From NCBI RefSeq assembly GCF_963576545.1, contig NC_083645.1:7622447-7686446 (forward strand): a DNA stretch of 64,000 nt. The letters run 5' to 3'. The stretch is from Limanda limanda (Eukaryota > Chordata > Actinopteri > Pleuronectiformes > Pleuronectidae). Under the pieces are notes generated by a model. The model did not search any database and was not told where the DNA came from. It saw nothing but the letters and a program-made list of their open reading frames with translations. The translations under genes were made by a program, and so were the position numbers. Below are positions 1-11,500 of this stretch, one piece after another. The number at the start of each line of letters is the position of its first letter. Within the stretch, counting starts at the first letter, position 1.

Positions 1-2211
1 GTTTTCAATTGGCTCGGCTCAGGGTGTGTGTCTGCTGACACACCCCTTGCCAGCCAATCTGTGTGCTGCAGTTACTGTTGCCTGAAATGAAACTCTTCAC
101 TGGCCAGGGTTCCTACTAGGTCATTGCTCATTCACTCAGACTGTATCCAGCCAATGAGAAGAGAAAGAGAGTAAGTGACAGCTCAGCAGGAGTCTTGGGT
201 CATAAACAGTTACAGGGGGTTGGTTGTTTTAAATGACTTTACTGAACATGTATGTGTCTGACATGTTCTAAACATACAAGTTAATACATGAAGCTGAAGA
301 GAGCTAAAATGCTTTTTTTTGGTTTGCTTTTGTTACTAAAACCTACTAAACCTACTCAATTTCAGCATAGCAGAACTACATGAAGAAAAGTATTCATTGC
401 GCAGAAGTGTTACTTTAACATTCTGACTATATCTGGACATTAGATTAGATTAGACATTGGATTAAAGGAGGAGACAATGGTGTTATCATGATGCTGTGGG
501 CATTTCAGAGGCCTCTGGTTGCCTAATCACATGTTAAGCCGGATTCTGATGTGTCTAATTAGGTTGTGTTTCTCCCTGCATCTCTGTGTGTGAGAGATGT
601 GAATGTGGAATAAATCCGTTCAGATTGTGGGTATCTCCTCTGCTGAACTCATATCCCTGCCTGGTAAATGTGTTTTAAACTGTAGCCTGATTGCGACAGC
701 ACTGTCATAAATAAATGACTTGATCATTTTAGCATGTCACAGAGGTATAAATAGATCACATGGGTAGCTCAAATGCTGGATGAGCCCTTTGTTAAGACAT
801 CGGAGTTGTATCTTCAAAGGATTTGATGCTTTCTTGACACTGTCGACGCTCAGGTGGATATTATGTTGATTTGAAATGTTAAAAAATGAAATATGAGCTT
901 TGGGCTTTTATTATCACATAGTTTCAAAGGGTTTTTCTCCTCACATTTTTTTTACATACAGGATAAACTCCTGTTGTTTGACTGGGAGGCTATTGTATTA
1001 GTTTATACATGAGAAATGCATTGACACAGTTAAAATCTCATTATTCTCTCGTTTGTGCAGCAGAGGAAACTTGTATTTCCTGTATTTCTTCACCCAGGCG
1101 CTTCAACGCCGTAGTAGATGCTACAAATGTAGTTACATTGTCTTGAAAGCAGGGACACACTTTAAATGCTGAGAATACAGGTGGAGAGGATGTGGATATT
1201 AGTGGCCAAAAAGTCAGCGTTGTCATTTTGAGAGTAAGGTAAAAGATCTGCGAAGCTTTGCAATAAGCTGATTAAATAATGAACAATGTGCATGAATCAC
1301 AGAGTCCAAGCGCATGGTTCATTTGAGGAGTTGACTGTGATTCTGAAAGACGTTTGGAAAGAAAAGAGGTCAGGTCAGGTCTTTTTCTCTGTCCGGAAAG
1401 AAGGGAATACATATAGACGGTATTTTGACCTGTCCAGCTGCTGTATACTCTCATCTCAGAGAATTGTGTAATATTGAGGCGATACAGGAGTTTCAATTGT
1501 AGGCAAGAACAAAAGTTCCAGAGATCCATGATGGAAATTGGCAACAAGTCGGGGGATTCGAACTGTTACCACCACCCACAGACTGTCATTGCAGTCAACA
1601 CTGGTGCTGTCAAGGTTCAGTAAAAAAAATCTGATATAAAGCAACAGCACATCTGACATCTAATACTGACTGTCACATTATGGAATAACCCTCTCCCTTT
1701 CTCTCTGACACACAGGCACACACACACACGGGAACAGCTGCCTGGAGCTTCGCCTGTGTTCCACCTTACATCTCCACATGCAGGCTCCCTCTGTGTAATG
1801 ATGTGATGAGGCAGATCTTGATGGAATCCAGGCTACAGTGGAGTTTCACCGGTGCCGGAAGCTTGTCAGGTCACCAGGGGGAACCTGCTGTAGCTTAACC
1901 TCCGCTTTAACTGAGATTTGACATATTCCGCTGCCTCTCCTCCTCCTCACACACTCCCATTCACACGACACGCACACACACATATTCTGCCACGCTTCTC
2001 ATTTCATTATGGGTGACCGGGTTATGGAGGAGGTGTCAATCGCTCGCGCGCATGCATATGTGTATGCACGCTGCCACACTGTATAGACTCCACACGTGCA
2101 CGCGCAGCCAGAGAGCAGCGGCTGTCTCCCTACACCACCATGGCAGCTCCAGTGGCCCTCACAGTGCGGTGTGAGGGTATGGCAGGTATCACGGAGAAGC
2201 CTTCAACTTAC
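1..2211 (-). other. nrg2: Intron 1 of nrg2 (5' part of the intron)
   Basis: This stretch follows the splice donor of nrg2 exon 1, so it is read as the beginning of intron 1, which continues off the left edge. I see no second exon and no convincing ORF. It holds short (CA) runs near 1715-1730 and 1965-1981. ORFs here are short and have no recognisable composition. Confidence 0.75.
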
Positions 2212-2623
2212 CGCAGTCCTCGCACAACACTCGGTCCACATCCTTCTTCGGCTCCGGCTCGCTGGCGTCCACAGGGGCGTACGATGCCTTGAATACCAAG
2301 GGCTCGGCGGTCGGGTCCATGAAAAAGATATATCTGTGGTCCTTCTCCACCGTGGTGCACGGGGCCTCGGAGCCGAAGTCCCCGACGGTCACGAGCTGCT
2401 CCCTCTCGAGGCCGCCGCTGTTGACGGGCCACACGTCCAGCACTTTGACATTCACACTGTAGGGCTCCCGGGAGGAGACGTTCTCCGGGGAGGAGCGCAC
2501 CTCGCCCTCGATGACCACGGTGGATCGGTACGCCTGGTCCTGGAGGGAGTTGAGACTCGGGGCGTAGCAGGCGAAGGAGACCCCGATGACCAGCATGGAG
2601 AAATGCACTGGATCAAGCCTCAT
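2212..2623 (-). CDS. nrg2: Neuregulin 2, coding exon 1 (partial gene)
   Basis: This is the N-terminal exon of a neuregulin-2 precursor, a ligand for ErbB3/ErbB4 receptors that acts outside the cell after membrane insertion and shedding. The translation from the ATG at 2621-2623 begins MRLDPVHFSMLVIGVSFACY and continues with QDQAYRSTVVIEGEV, DVWPVNSGGLEREQ and KDHRYIFFMDPTAEPLVFK. As recalled, human NRG2 has the parallel blocks MRRDPAPGFSMLLFGVSLAC, QDQAYKAPVVVEGKV and NQRYIFFLEPTEQPLVFK. The hydrophobic segment FSMLVIGVSFACY is the internal signal-like stretch seen in NRG2. The exon ends DVDRVLCEDC plus one base at a consensus donor (gtaagt, 2211-2206), giving 137 codons plus 1 nt and the phase expected before the Ig-domain exon. 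The Ig, EGF and transmembrane exons lie outside the window. The true start could be further upstream, because the frame stays open to an ATG at 2918-2920. Confidence 0.93.
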
Positions 2624-2969
2624 GCCGTCAGCCTGTGCTGTGCTGCAGTGCTGCTGGGCGGCGGAGCGAGCTGGAAGAGAGAGGCGGCGGCGAACGGGCT
2701 CCGGCAGAGCAGGCAGGGCAGAGCGGCAGACCTTGTGGAAGTGTCCATGCCATCTGTGTCTGCCGCTGCTTTCCCCATACGGCTGCTGGCCTCGGATGGG
2801 GGGGACACACCAGCCTAGGAACCGGAAACGGCCCGCTTCTGCATGCTTAAAAATGTGATTGCTGCATTCTCCTTCACCAGCCACCCTCCCCCTCGTATCT
2901 CCCCTTTTCCTGAAAGGCAAAACAAGACTCGTAAATTAGCCTCCTCTCGAATCCAAGGCTCAAACCTCT

Positions 2970-3011
2970 GTCTCTCTCTCTCTCTCTCCCTCCCTCTCTC
3001 CCTCTATCTCT

Positions 3012-3060
<49 letters not shown>
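2970..3060. repeat. (CT)n microsatellite
   Basis: About 90 bases of nearly pure CT with CCCT interruptions lie in the nrg2 upstream region. On the nrg2 (minus) strand this is a GA-rich purine tract. Confidence 0.9.
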
Positions 3061-3248
3061 GCTAATAGGCTAGCATCGCATGGGTGGGCGCATTGCCTCT
3101 CAGGAAGGGAAAAAAGCCGCTTGCGCGTACAGGGAAGTCACAAGAAACGATACGCACTCCACGCACACGCAAGGTCGGGTCGTTTATCCACTTTTTTGTG
3201 TTGGTCAAAAGATTCCTTCTCCTGCAAATCCGCTAGTCTGTATGCAAA

Positions 3249-3295
3249 ATGTAAAAAAAAAAAAAAAAAAAGAGAGAGAGAAGAAGAGAAGAGAA
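3249..3295. repeat. A-run followed by GA-rich tract
   Basis: A run of about 18 A residues is followed by GAGAGAGAAGAAGAG. It is low-complexity DNA inside the nrg2 CpG-rich upstream region. Confidence 0.85.
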
Positions 3296-3600
3296 CCCCG
3301 GGGCGGAGCAGACGAGCAGGATGAGATAGCAGCGGTTATCCGGCGAGGCGATGCAACAGTAGCGCGCACCCACCAGCCGCGTCCCCTGCGCCCCTCGTCA
3401 AACGCGAGCGACTTACGTGAGCAAACATCACCTGCCCGGTCAATGGCGTCGGCTCGCCACGTCCTGCGCAAACACCCTAACGACCCGGGCACCCACCTGC
3501 ACACCACCACCGACCCAACCGGCGTGTGAGCATGCCGGCCGACTGAGTTGAAACCTCTGCGGGCGGGTGCGGGAGGGATCACGCACGCAGTGCACAGACA

Positions 3601-5862
3601 CGCAGAAGCAGAGAGTGCGTCTGTAGCCTAGCCCTGCACAGGCGCCCACTGTGGATCTCCAATGCGAGAGGTGCAAGAGAGGCTATAGGCGACTACTACA
3701 CACACTGCGGATAGTTGTTGCGATGACTAACGCTGCGAAATTCTCTCAATGGATTCCTCAGCATGGCGAGGCGAGCAGGCAGTTTCAGACTCCAGACATA
3801 TATCCACTCCCTGCAAGAGCACACCCCGAGCCAGACACTTTGCACACTGCTATGCGACTTATTGCAGTTCACTAATGTTGCCTGGGGATACTGTTCAGTT
3901 GAACGGCTCTCAGGCAACACGTGGAAGCATCAGTTACCCTAATCAGCAGGTGTAATGGTGGAAACACATTCTACTCCAACATTTAGCCAATCCCTCACTG
4001 CTATAGTTAATAAACCCACTTTTTTTAAATATATCTCCAACAATGAAAAGAGAGCTTTGCAAGAAATGCTGAGGGTTTTTCATGGTGAGCACAAGTATCC
4101 CCTCCTCCCACCATCACCAAACCAGTCTCTGCCTCCATCTCTCTGTCCATCAATCAAACCATTCATAAGCTTCGCCTTTCCCTCCCTGTCAGGAGCTGTG
4201 CGCCCTTCGCTAGAGGTCGAAAGCCTTTCATTGTCCATCCTGAGAAAGGGATGAAATATAATGTCATATAGGGGACACATGGACAGGTCTTTTCTCCATA
4301 GATGGCGGGGATGATAAAGAAAATGTATAAGAGGCCATTTCATCACAGAGGACCCTGTGCACCCACACCCTGGCCTCATCCACCCGCTCCACCATCAGCC
4401 CTCTCATCATACACTAGTCTCTGTCCATGGTGCTGAAAGCCTTGACAGGTTTAGTGCTCTGTCCCAGTAGGCCCATCACATGATGCCTCATGTGGACTGA
4501 GGGTCAAAACCAAATTGCTGCAATGAAGGTCTGTCACCTCACTGCATTTATCATTCTTCAGAGTCAGATGTTATTCTAATCCATAGAGTCAACCTCTTTG
4601 ACTTAGAAGTGTTAGTTTCAGTCCTGTGTTTTGCCCCTGGTGCTAAATACTATCAAACATACATGATTTGCATTAGATAATGATAGTTCCCTATTTGCTA
4701 ACGTTGTTTCTCCAGTTCTGGGATGACCACAGCATTTCTTGAGGCAAACACAGTCCTTCAGAATCTCTGATCCATCCGGTGAACCACCCCCACCTCCTTT
4801 CTCTGTCCACCCATTCACCGATCCAACGCTCCTTCATTCTTTCAACTACTCATGCGTTGATTAGAGACCCCCATTCAGGTACCTTCCACACAATTTAGGA
4901 ATTTCCAAATTAGCCTTGAGAGCAAATGATTTGTTAACAAAGTGAAGGTAAGTAAAAAAACAGACCAGGGGAGAGGTGCCGCAAAATACCTCTATGATTC
5001 ACCGGGTAGAACCTGTAGGAATTATCAGAATGACTGTTTTTGATATTTGACCATTAAAGTCGGGTGTTGATCAGGTCACATGGCACTACCGAGGTCCAAC
5101 ATACTCTACTGTCAAGGTCACAGCAGCTGCTTTTACATTTATCATTTGTCGACATACGGTTTTGTGTCTTAGTACACTAATCTATTAATTGCACTCCCTA
5201 AGCCCCATCTTTCCCATCACCAGCAATGCTCATTGACATAATTGAAATCCCATATATTTTTGTGGCAGATGTCCATGGTTCTGAAAAAGAGACGTATCTG
5301 TTCAAACCAGAATGTAGATGAGTTGGTTCATTCCAAAAAACAAAAATAAATACGTGGGCAAATTTCAATACAAGATTAACACACATTCTCTTGCCCTTCT
5401 TTTCAGTCAGATCAAACTTAAGGCTTCATGGCTAAATGCTTTAATTGATGTAAAAATTGTGTATATGCTTCTGAGTTTTAAATAAATTACATTTTACAAA
5501 CTAGACATAAATAATTTTTAAATTGAAGCATATATTGCTGTGCTCCTTTCCAAGATTCTGCCTAGTTATATGGGTAGCATTCAGCAGCCCTCTAATCTCA
5601 CTAAGCAGTTATCCCATCGACATCTATCAAGTCTGCCACATCATTCTTCTACTAGAGGCCTGCCCCTCCCCTCCAGACACATGAACGCTGCTGCTGCTAT
5701 TTCTCCAACCTGAAATGACCTTTAACAGCCCAATTCAGCTCAAATACTAACTTTAAAAATGATTTAATGAAACAAACAAATGATGGAAAACAAACAGGCC
5801 AGAATAAAAACATTATTTTTATCAAGTTATCTACTTATTATTTTCTACGTTAATCAACTCAT
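3601..5862. other. nrg2-pura intergenic DNA, left part
   Basis: Non-coding DNA lies between the divergent nrg2 and pura promoters. The open frames at 3651-4379 lack codon bias and known domains. I recognise no gene or RNA in this stretch. Confidence 0.6.
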
Positions 5863-6052
5863 CTGGGCTGAGGGGTAGAGTGTTTGTTCTACAACCAGAA
5901 GTTTGGTGGTTCAATCCTCAGTCTTCCCCATCTGCATGCCTAAGTGTCCCTAGGCAATTGCCCCTTCATAGATGTCAAATGTACTAATTGTAAGTCGCTT
6001 TGGATAAAAGCGTCCGCCAAATGACATGTAATAATGTAAATGTAATGTCATC
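5863..6052 (+). mobile_element. tRNA-derived SINE
   Basis: The sequence starts with an A-box-like GGGCTGAGGGGTAGAGTG and has a B-box-like GGTTCAATCC about 45 bases later, as in RNA polymerase III promoters of tRNA-derived SINEs. It continues with ATCTGCATGCCTAAGTGTCC and ends with GTAAGTCGCTTTGGATAAAA and an AATGTAATG tail. These blocks are shared by many fish SINEs, and the related elements at about 23.9 and 60.4 kb carry the same body in reverse. Confidence 0.8.
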
Positions 6053-6804
6053 ATTTCGATTAAAAAAAAAATGGAGGTTTTCAAACTTCCAAACCCACAA
6101 AATGTATAATATATATATTTATATATATACTTACATGTTAACTATATATAAAAGCTGCAAGTCATCTGATTTGATGAAGATGAATCATCAAAAGTTTAGC
6201 TTTTTTATGACAATTGTTTTTAACATATTTGTTTAATTTTTAAATGACTAAGGCTACACACTAACCACACATCAGAATTAAGCACATATACTTAAATCTA
6301 AAAAAAATAAAAAACAGTTTTATACTTGAATCTATACTCTAAATTCGACCATCTTCTATCTAAAAGACCTTCACCCACGTTGTGCAGTCAGATATATCAT
6401 TATTTTGTATGAGTAAGTTTCTATGTAATTTATAAGTTTCTCTTTATCCTCACAATTTGCCATTCTTTGAATTCGATAGTTGGCTTTTTGCTACTTTCTA
6501 CTAATTCACATTTTCAAGACCATCAATATCTATCCACTGAAGAACAGTGACACACAATCGAGTCTGATCACAGGATAATGATTCATGATACTTCACAGTG
6601 TCTCATCCACTGTTCATTCAGGAAGCTTGTTCTCACTCAGCTCCCCGTCTCCTTCCACGGGGACTGTCCAGGTTCGCTGTCCGTGGTGCTGAAACCCCCC
6701 AAACAACTGTCCATGGTGCTGAAATACTCAAACCAACAACCACTGCTTCAGGCTTTTTTTTGTCTTTAAATGGCTTTAGACAGTGTGCAGACAGGTGTGA
6801 TCTT

Positions 6805-6837
<33 letters not shown>

Positions 6838-7019
6838 CTATCTTGCCAGCTATCTATCCATCCATCTATAAAGCCATCTATCTATCTATCTCTATCTTTC
6901 TGTCTGTCTCTCTGTCTGTCTGTCTGTCTGTCTGTGTTGACTGTTGGTGTTAGTACTGCAGTGTTTCACCCTCACATGGGTGGGGGTTAACTATCACTTG
7001 CAATATACCGCTGTAGCAA
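6053..7019. other. nrg2-pura intergenic DNA, AT-rich right part
   Basis: AT-rich non-coding DNA with TA-rich runs (6105-6130, 6810-6835), an imperfect (TCTA)n/(TCTG)n tract at about 6838-6935, and no recognisable gene. The phrase TGTCC(A/G)TGGTGCTGAAA occurs twice, near 6680 and 6708. Confidence 0.6.
6838..6935. repeat. Imperfect (TCTA)n-(TCTG)n microsatellite
   Basis: Interrupted CTAT units pass into seven TCTG units and end just upstream of the pura promoter region. Confidence 0.8.
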
Positions 7020-7223
7020 AGGCTCGAGTGAGAGCTCTGCAAAACGTTGCAGAAACATCGCGGCTGTGTTGAACGCAGCCTGCACAGTAACACCAACTAC
7101 AGATACTTTCATTTTTTTGATCCTCCTCTCCTCTCGCGATAGAGCGGCGGAGTGCTTTGACGGGCAGTCGAGGTTGCAGCAGGCAGAGGGAGACGGTGGA
7201 AGGTAAAGCAGGGAGGCAGCATC
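7020..7223 (+). promoter_or_regulatory. pura: pura proximal promoter and 5'UTR
   Basis: This is a moderately GC-rich stretch directly upstream of the pura ATG. The start context is GCATCATGG, with G at +4 and a purine-rich leader. A GGTGGAAGGTAAAG string at about 7194-7207 resembles a splice donor, but the coding frame needs no intron. The exact start site is not determinable here. Confidence 0.5.
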
Positions 7224-8069
7224 ATGGCGGACAGAGACAGTGGCAGTGACCACGGTGGGCCCACCGCAGGCCCCGGCTCGCTGCCCCCGGGCGCGACGGG
7301 CGCCATGTCCCGTCTGCAGCACGACACCGAGGAGCTCGCCTCCAAGCGCGTCGACATCCAGAACAAGCGCTTCTACCTTGACGTGAAGCAGAATGTGAAA
7401 GGCCGCTTCCTAAAGATAGCCGAGGTCGGGGCTGGGGGAAACAAGAGCCGCCTCACTCTCTCCATGTCGGTTGCCGTGGAGTTCCGCGACTACCTCGGGG
7501 ACTTTATCGAACATTACGCTCAGCTGGGCCCGTCCAACCCGGACATTGTGCAGGATGAGCCCCGGCGGGCGCTCAAGAGCGAATTCCTGGTCCGCGAGAA
7601 TCGGAAATATTACATGGATCTGAAAGAGAACCAGAGGGGGCGGTTCCTGAGGATCCGACAGACCGTTAATCGGGGACCCGGATTGGGAAGCGCGCAAGGC
7701 CAGACCATCGCTTTGCCGGCTCAGGGTCTCATCGAGTTCCGCGACGCTTTGGCCAAACTAATCGACGACTATGGCGTGGACGAGGAGCCGGCGGAGCTGC
7801 CGGAGGGCACCTCGCTCACGGTCGACAACAAGCGCTTCTTCTTCGACGTAGGCTCCAATAAGTACGGAGTCTTCATGCGGGTCAGCGAGGTGAAGCCCAC
7901 GTACCGGAACTCCATCACCGTTCCGAGCAAAGTGTGGTCCAAATTCGGCAACACCTTCACTAAATACGCGGATGAGATGAGGAAGATCCAGGAGAGGAGT
8001 AGAGAGAAGCGGGCCTCCGAACTGCTGCCAGAGGGCCCGCACGCTGGAGACGAAGGCGACGACGACTGA
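7224..8069 (+). CDS. pura: Transcriptional activator protein Pur-alpha
   Basis: Pur-alpha binds purine-rich single-stranded DNA and RNA. It acts in transcription, replication control and dendritic mRNA transport in neurons. The 281-residue ORF is intronless, as usual for PURA. It contains three PUR repeats: about residues 41-104 ([17 protein letters not shown]), 120-186 ([17 protein letters not shown]) and 196-260 ([20 protein letters not shown]). Their sequence is nearly the same as human PURA as recalled. The first two repeats form the nucleic-acid-binding module and the third mediates dimerisation. The human N-terminal poly-glycine tract is replaced by a short Gly/Pro segment (residues 11-27), and the glutamine-rich tail is replaced by a short acidic end (EGDDD), so the protein is about 40 residues shorter. 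The MADRDSGS start and the preceding context support the ATG at 7224. Teleosts often keep two pura copies, and I cannot say which this is. Confidence 0.97.
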   Translation: MADRDSGSDHGGPTAGPGSLPPGATGAMSRLQHDTEELASKRVDIQNKRFYLDVKQNVKGRFLKIAEVGAGGNKSRLTLSMSVAVEFRDYLGDFIEHYAQLGPSNPDIVQDEPRRALKSEFLVRENRKYYMDLKENQRGRFLRIRQTVNRGPGLGSAQGQTIALPAQGLIEFRDALAKLIDDYGVDEEPAELPEGTSLTVDNKRFFFDVGSNKYGVFMRVSEVKPTYRNSITVPSKVWSKFGNTFTKYADEMRKIQERSREKRASELLPEGPHAGDEGDDD

Positions 8070-8560
8070 CGTGGATTTTGGGAGAGCAGAGATGAGACGA
8101 CTGACTTTTAACTGTAAAATAGAAAGATAATTTCCAAGGGAATCACCCCACACACACAACCTCCACAGACATGGCAGCACCTCTGCTGTCTCCTCTCTCA
8201 TTTAACTGGATGACACCCCACTTACCACCCATGTAACAGTAAGCCGCTGCTATCAAGGATTGAACTGTAAGATATGAACTGTTTCCTACTTGATTTAAAT
8301 GACAATGGACAGAGTGTTTATATCTCTATCAACGACAGATTTTGCACACATCAAAGCTATTTCGAAAAAAAAAATGTTTCAATGTTTTCAAGCTGGTAAT
8401 ATGCTAAAATTTAATCAAAAAATGAAACCAGAGGTCTATTATTGTAATGACAGTAGAACGACTATTTGACATCAGCACAAAGAGAATATATTATGGACTT
8501 TATGAAACCAAAATCAGATATCAGATGTATAGTTTATTATAACGGTACGCAGAATAAATA
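8070..8560 (+). other. pura: pura proximal 3'UTR
   Basis: AT-rich sequence follows the pura stop codon. The first AATAAA polyadenylation hexamer in the sense direction is at 8553-8558, which would give a roughly 500-base 3'UTR. Further hexamers occur near 12277 and 13674-13700, so a longer 3'UTR is possible. Confidence 0.55.
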
Positions 8561-11500
8561 TGAAAGCGCTCTCAAAAGTGTATGAATTGCAGAAGGCAGT
8601 ACAGGCCTGTAAACACCTGTCAGCATGCGTGTAGACTCATATTTTGATAAGACGTTTGGGGAAGTAGGCTGTAGTCTTTAATTTGACCTAAACCGTAGTA
8701 GGCTAATTAAAGCATTTCTATCATGCCATTATGGAAAGGTTGGGACTCGAAATCAAATAGCCTATTTTACACGCCGAAAACAAATGGGATACACTTATCT
8801 CTGAGCTACTATATTGAATATCAACCCTCTTGCACCATGTCCATGTAATCTTAAAGAAAAAAAAGTGCTAACTTAGATGTACTAATTATGATTTTGTGAA
8901 TCAGCTGTAAAAAAAAAAATCCTTATTAAGATACCCACGTTTTCTGTGGGTTTAGTTGTTTCTTTCTTACTTCGTTGTTTTTCCTCTGGGGGTTGGGGGA
9001 TGCAAAAGGGTAAGGTCCACTTGTGGGATCGCAAGTCGCGGAAACAAAAAAAAAAGAGACGCGTAAGCGTAGCGTGTGGTGAGGCAATGCATCCTCTCTG
9101 ACATCATTACGACCCGTGCCTTATACACTCCACTCGTCTACGTGTTCTCACGTGGATGGTCTGTGACCTCGACTGCTGTACGTCTTCATTTATGAGTGCT
9201 GTTATGTAGGCAGAAATATATTCTCACCATCGCTGCAGGATTTACACCCCTGCAGTGCATGGTGCATGGGTGGCAACACCAAAAGTAAGGTGAAGGCTGC
9301 TGGGAGCTTGGAGGCCAACAGTGGTTGGGGGTGGAAACAAAGCGCCAAGCTGGAGCAGGCCCTGCAGAGAGATGAGGTGCTGGTGTAGGTACACTTTGGA
9401 AAAGGGTGGAGGCCTCACTGTGTTCTGGCACCCTGCAGCCCAGAATCCCTAGCAGCACACCTGGCTCGGTGGCCTCTCACTGAGCCGTGATAGGTCTCAC
9501 TAGAACAGGAAGCAGCCTTGGATGTTACCGCCTATGGCAGCACTGGTTGTCAGCGTGGAGATTCAGCTGGAGATGTTACGGGTGGATTTGCACAGCATAT
9601 GCACCATGATGTTAACAAAAAAACAGCAAGAACAAAAAAACTAAATCAGGAGCGGCTGGATGAGGTAATTTGTCAGAGCTGAGATGGATGCTGTCAGAGA
9701 GCCAGGCAGGCCAGCCGGCCGCATACAGTCAGTCTGAGTGCAGTCCAGTGGATGTAGAGGCCTAGCAGTGTAGGGCCCAGGCAGTATCTATCTCTTTATG
9801 GTGCTACAGCCCCTTGATCTCTCCTTAGGGGTATCACCGCTCAGAATATGTCACTCTCGCATTACTGTTATTCTTATACTCGTTTTTTTCGTCAAAGTTC
9901 TTTTCTCCACGTTGTGTTGTCCAAAACGTGTCGGGTTTTTCCCTCCCAGGCAGAGAGGAATCCACTGACTAGTGTAGGACATTTCATCTTAGTGTGCAAT
10001 ATTGCGAACGTGCCAATCGTGGCATTGTATCATGTGTATAGACTATTAAAAGACGAAAAAAATGTATAGGCTATGTGATCAGTAGATATTTGAAAGCATG
10101 ACAATGAGGTTGATGCATCTTCATTATATTTCCGAAATGTGAAGTCTTTCTTCTCAAGCACCTGCTCAAAGTGAAATAAGAGTCAGACTAGTAGTGAGGT
10201 ATCTTTCCTGTCACGTTCTGTAAACCAGTAGGCTGCCTTGTCTGTCTCTAAGTGCGCATAGACTAGCTTGGGTGTTTTACGTCCCCCTACAGTCACTCCA
10301 GAGAAAACTGTCTCCCTCCTTCCCCTGTTGAGGCCTCTTGTTGCTCTCTGAGTCTTTTAGAGGCCTCTCAAGTATTTTGAATGGTGTCTAGAACTGCACA
10401 AGGCCTCCTCTCATTAAAAGCAAGGAAACTGTGAGTTTGGAGCCTGAGTGCGACCCCTCTTTTACCTGAGACTGCCGATCGGAGGACAGGAGAACTTCAG
10501 TTCGACTTTGACTTGTCTTTGAATTCACTTGAGCTAGTGATTAGCTGCAGCAGACCCAAAGGACAGAGGAGTCTGTTGCTGTTTTCAAAACTAAGATTAC
10601 AGTCCCTCTCTGATGCGGGCAGACTGTGATCTCAGGTCTGATCGGCAGGATTCACTGGGTAACAGAAAAGGCCCCGTTTCATTGTCCATGCAGCAAAACT
10701 GTATGTTACATTCAGACATGCAATGCAGTCCATTCCCTCTTTTGACCTGATCGACCTCTAGGCTTACATTGAAGTGCTAGTTAACAGTCAACATGTTTTA
10801 AGTGGTTATTCCACCGATCAGCTTTATTTAAAGCAGGTTGGCCTACAATGGCTTATACGACTGAACCAAGTCACACACCCTGTTAGAGTTGCGTGCCACC
10901 TAGCTGACATGGAGGGGAAACACAGACTGCATGGACTACAGCTTTAGACGCCTCAGCTGGAAAAAAGCTATTTATGTTGTAGCCTGATTCTCTCCGACAT
11001 GTTGGATATATGAGGCTAGACTGAAGCAGTTATACTCAGAGCACACCTGGTCAAAGAAAGTAAGAGATATCTTACTGAATCCCTCCCTAAAATGTTTTGT
11101 GTTTGATCTGTGCTTGATCTGTGCTTGACTGGTCATGCCTGTGGCATTAGAGCGAAGAAAAATGTTCCAGAAAATCCCATCTGTTCTTCGCAAGACTTGT
11201 TTTGGCCCAGGTTTGTCTCTGAGTGTTGGTGAAAGGCCTGATGAAGCCTGGCACTGCACTGTAAGGGCTTACAGCAGCATTCTACCATGACCTACTGACC
11301 CAGCCAACAGTCAGACCCAGTTAGGACTGTTCTCAGTTCTGGAGAGGAACAGGAAATCTCTTTCTCCTCTAGCACAGAAGATTATATTTCCTCACTTTAC
11401 CCTGTGAATGTTATAAAGCCCATTTCCATTTAACTCACATACAAGCCACCTATGACTATGTGCCTGGCCAAGCACATCTGAGGTCATTCTGAGTTCGTCT

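Larger units (their letters stand above)
2200..3600 (-). promoter_or_regulatory. nrg2: CpG-rich promoter and 5'UTR region of nrg2
   Basis: Sequence from about 2.2 to 3.6 kb is much richer in G+C and CpG than its AT-rich flanks, and it covers nrg2 exon 1 and the DNA upstream of it. It is interrupted by a (CT)n run and an A-rich/GA-rich stretch. Several ORFs on both strands are open here simply because stop codons are rare in GC-rich DNA. The transcription start cannot be placed from sequence alone. Confidence 0.6.

Noticed and set aside
2096..2818. Long plus-strand ORF (240 codons) across nrg2 exon 1
   Set aside because: It is the opposite-strand shadow of the GC-rich nrg2 exon; the minus strand carries the recognisable NRG2 protein and a consensus donor.
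3080..3582. ORFs on both strands in the nrg2 upstream CpG-rich region
   Set aside because: They are open through GC-rich and poly-A/GA sequence with no domain or conserved start and are better explained as promoter and 5'UTR.
7410..8201. Minus-strand ORFs across pura
   Set aside because: They are shadows of the GC-rich pura coding sequence; only the plus frame encodes the PUR repeats.
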